This document shows positions 6,320-10,111 of a stretch of 10,111 nucleotides of DNA, piece by piece. Within the stretch, counting starts at the first letter, position 1. Every line of letters starts with the position of its first letter. A program made the translations under genes and the position numbers. This DNA is from Phycisphaerae bacterium (lineage in GTDB: Bacteria > Planctomycetota > Phycisphaerae > Phycisphaerales > UBA1924), in NCBI GenBank assembly GCA_016794945.1, contig JAEUIX010000166.1:1-10111 (forward strand), read 5' to 3'. The notes below the pieces were generated by a model. That model was given only the letters and a program-made list of their open reading frames with translations. It ran no database searches and was not told the DNA's origin.

Positions 6320-6400
6320 CGGGCGAGATCGTAGTGAAGGATCCGCGGCGTCCCGTCGCTGGGTGCGCGGTGGGCAGGCGGGAGAGCCCCGTTCGCGGCC

Positions 6401-8629
<2,229 letters not shown>

Positions 8630-8635
8630 GGCTGC

Positions 8636-8733
8636 TTTCCCTACGCCGGTGCGAACCGGATCAGGTTCAACGGGTGCTTCTCAGCGGGAGCCGTGCGCCC
8701 ACACGGGCACCGTGCCCCCGCGCCCCGAGCGGT
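8636..8733 (-). promoter_or_regulatory. TPP riboswitch (THI element) controlling thiC
   Basis: Read on the - strand, the region contains the THI-box signatures in order. These are a CTCGGGGC start (around 8730-8723), a long G/C-rich P3 hairpin, GCTGAGA followed by ACCC (around 8684-8671), GAACCTGATCCGG (around 8669-8657), and GCGTAGGGAA ending near 8637. This is the thiamine pyrophosphate aptamer; high TPP represses. The P3 arm is longer than in E. coli thiM. Only about 6-7 bases separate the aptamer's end from ATG 8629, so the AGGG of its 3' strand is also the best Shine-Dalgarno sequence, with no room for a separate terminator or anti-terminator. Confidence 0.95.
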
Positions 8734-8742
8734 TTCGATCCG

Positions 8743-8748
8743 ATCATA
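8743..8748 (-). promoter_or_regulatory. -10 element for the thiC transcript
   Basis: The - strand reads TATGAT, one mismatch from TATAAT. A start 7 bases downstream would fall near 8735, directly ahead of the first riboswitch base pairs, giving a transcript that begins with the aptamer. No clear -35 is seen; the only candidate space overlaps the upstream region of the divergent DUF1697 gene. Confidence 0.55.
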
Positions 8749-8778
8749 GGGCCAGCGGTACCGTGTTACCGTCCTTCC

Positions 8779-9402
8779 ATGCCCACCGCGATCGCATTGC
8801 TCCGCGGCGTCAATGTCGGCTCGTCGCGCTCCCTTCCGATGGACCTGCTGCGCGAGCTGTGTGCCGATGCCGGGATGGAGGAAGCACGCACCTACATCCA
8901 GTCCGGCAACGTCGTGTTCCGGGCGCCGACTCGGAACGTGACGGCCGCCGCTGAGCGTCTGGAGTCCGCGATCGAACGCCGGCGGGGCTTCCGGCCCGAC
9001 GTCGTCGTCCGCACCGCGGCGGAGTTGCGGGCCGCGCTCGCGGCGAACCCGTTTGCGGAGTTCGCTGTGAAGGACCCGGCGCACCTGGTGGTGTTGTTCT
9101 GCAAGGGGTCGCCGACGGCGGCGGCGAAGGCTGCCCTGGAGGCGCTGCCGCGCGGGCGCGAGCGGGTTCGGCTGGTGGGCCGTGAGGTGTTCGTCGCGTA
9201 CCCCGACGGGATCGGGCGGTCGAAACTGACGATGGGGTCGATCGAACGAGCGCTGGGCGTTCCGGCGACTGGGCGAAACTGCAGGACGCTGAGCGCGATC
9301 CTGGCGATGGCCGAAGTCGCTCCGGACGCGGTCGATCAGCGGTCCGTGCGCGGTGCGCGGCCTGTCAATCGGCGACGACCGGGCGACCGGCGCGGGAGGT
9401 GA
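8779..9402 (+). CDS. DUF1697 family protein
   Basis: The 207-residue protein belongs to the DUF1697 family, widespread small cytoplasmic proteins with no established activity. Family marks are LLRGVNVG (7-14), TYIQSGNVVF (38-47), the central FAEFAVKDPAHLVV (92-105), YPDGIGRSKL (141-150) and ATGRNCRT (163-170), where most members I recall have Trp in place of Cys168. ATG 8779 starts exactly at the family N-terminus; there is no Shine-Dalgarno sequence within 20 bases, so translation may be leaderless or SD-independent. Members usually end soon after the TGRN motif (~180). Here ~20 extra Arg-rich residues (188-207) are encoded where the frame runs over the end of the opposite-strand peptidase gene. 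It diverges from thiC across a ~45-base gap beyond the riboswitch. Confidence 0.93.
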   Translation: MPTAIALLRGVNVGSSRSLPMDLLRELCADAGMEEARTYIQSGNVVFRAPTRNVTAAAERLESAIERRRGFRPDVVVRTAAELRAALAANPFAEFAVKDPAHLVVLFCKGSPTAAAKAALEALPRGRERVRLVGREVFVAYPDGIGRSKLTMGSIERALGVPATGRNCRTLSAILAMAEVAPDAVDQRSVRGARPVNRRRPGDRRGR

Positions 9403-10111
9403 CCCACGCCGCGGCCGCGCGGGCGGCCTCGTCGTCGGGGGTCGGCCAATCGCCGAAGCGCTCCAACTGGTCGGGCGTCAGCCGTCCATGCACAGGGCGG
9501 CCCCCGGCATCTCCCATGCGGGACACCGGCAGGATGAGCGTGGATCCATCGCTGAGCGGGAACATGTTCGTGACCGTGGTCAGGCCTGCCGTCGGCTCGC
9601 CGAATGTGCGAGCGCCGGCCGACCGCAGGGCGATCGCCAGCGCTTCGCCGCTGCTCATGGTCCATGGGCCCAGCAGCACGGCCACCGTGCCGCGCCCCGG
9701 CACCGTGGACTCGGCCGGCGGGTCAGCGGCCCAATCGAGCTGTGTCTGCGGGCCCGATCCCCAGTCGATCCATGCGCCGTGCGTGGCTGAAACGCCGAAG
9801 CGGCTGGTGACCGAGGCAGATTCCAAACTCGTCATGCACACGCCGTCGAGCAGGATGCCGCGCAGGCCCAGCAGCATCGGCCAGACGTTCCCGCCGCCGT
9901 TGAGCCGCAGGTCGATGATCCAGCCGACGGGATTCTGACGGCCGAGCGTGTGCACCCGATCGTTCAGGGCCCGTGCCCAGCGGCGGAGCTGGTCGGCATC
10001 GCCGTTGGGACATCCGGGGATGAGCAGGTAGGCGACGCGGCCGTCGAGCAGGTTGCCTTCGGGCGTGTCGGGAATCCGCCGAACGGGCGCACCGGGCCGA
10101 TCGGCCGGGGG
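9365..10111 (-). CDS. S41 family serine peptidase, N-terminal part outside the window
   Basis: The 248 residues in the window are the C-terminal catalytic domain of an S41 (C-terminal-processing/tricorn-like) peptidase; the frame is open to the right edge, so the start and any signal peptide or PDZ domain are missing. Marks are VGWIIDLRLNGGGNVWPML (codons around 9870-9925), VAVLLGPWTMSSGEALAIAL with the nucleophile Ser of SSGE at 9650-9652, and FGEPTAGLTTVTN followed by PLSDG. In CtpA-type enzymes a Lys sits about 25 residues after the Ser (GEKTYGKG-like). Here that position is in GEPTAGL without Lys, so a tricorn-like catalytic arrangement is more likely than a Ser-Lys dyad. The substrate is unknown. 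Its 3' end overlaps the DUF1697 gene by 38 bases. Confidence 0.93.
   Translation of the reverse strand, partial: PPADRPGAPVRRIPDTPEGNLLDGRVAYLLIPGCPNGDADQLRRWARALNDRVHTLGRQNPVGWIIDLRLNGGGNVWPMLLGLRGILLDGVCMTSLESASVTSRFGVSATHGAWIDWGSGPQTQLDWAADPPAESTVPGRGTVAVLLGPWTMSSGEALAIALRSAGARTFGEPTAGLTTVTNMFPLSDGSTLILPVSRMGDAGGRPVHGRLTPDQLERFGDWPTPDDEAARAAAAWVTSRAGRPVVAD

Overview
The window is a very GC-rich bacterial chromosome segment, densely packed with ordinary housekeeping, stress and membrane genes. No phage, plasmid, insertion-sequence or CRISPR structure is visible. The GC-rich coding bias, the small membrane-protein family at 2570-3139 and the wording of the ThiC and desaturase proteins fit a member of the Planctomycetota, perhaps a Phycisphaerae-like lineage. 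That placement is inference from remembered family members, not a search.

Left part (1-2328): a truncated, exported MsrB-MsrA methionine sulfoxide reductase fusion runs leftwards off the window. It is followed by about 390 bases without an intact gene. These hold the decayed remains of a tryptophanase/tyrosine phenol-lyase gene on the + strand: a start-like segment joined directly to the last ~49 codons, with one 1-base frameshift. An acyl-CoA desaturase converges on the relic, and the end of its reading frame runs into it.

Middle (2329-4885): a four-helix conserved membrane protein of unknown function, a 16-bp perfect hairpin between convergent genes, and a small exported Gly/Lys-rich protein on the - strand. 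Then comes a probable + strand pair, a cupin and a DUF6265-like lipoprotein.

Right part (4886-10111): a leftward series consisting of thiC behind a TPP riboswitch, a GNAT acetyltransferase fused to a YaeR/GloA2-type VOC domain, and a small zinc-ribbon protein. Divergent from thiC is a DUF1697 protein. Its end overlaps the end of an S41-family peptidase that runs off the right edge.

The clearest regulatory logic is at thiC. A TATGAT -10 box sits just ahead of a complete THI-box aptamer, and the conserved 3' strand of the aptamer also appears to supply the thiC ribosome binding site. No new multi-gene system was found. The most interesting items are the tryptophanase relic, the GNAT-VOC fusion, the aptamer/ribosome-site overlap, and the extended ThiC C-terminus.
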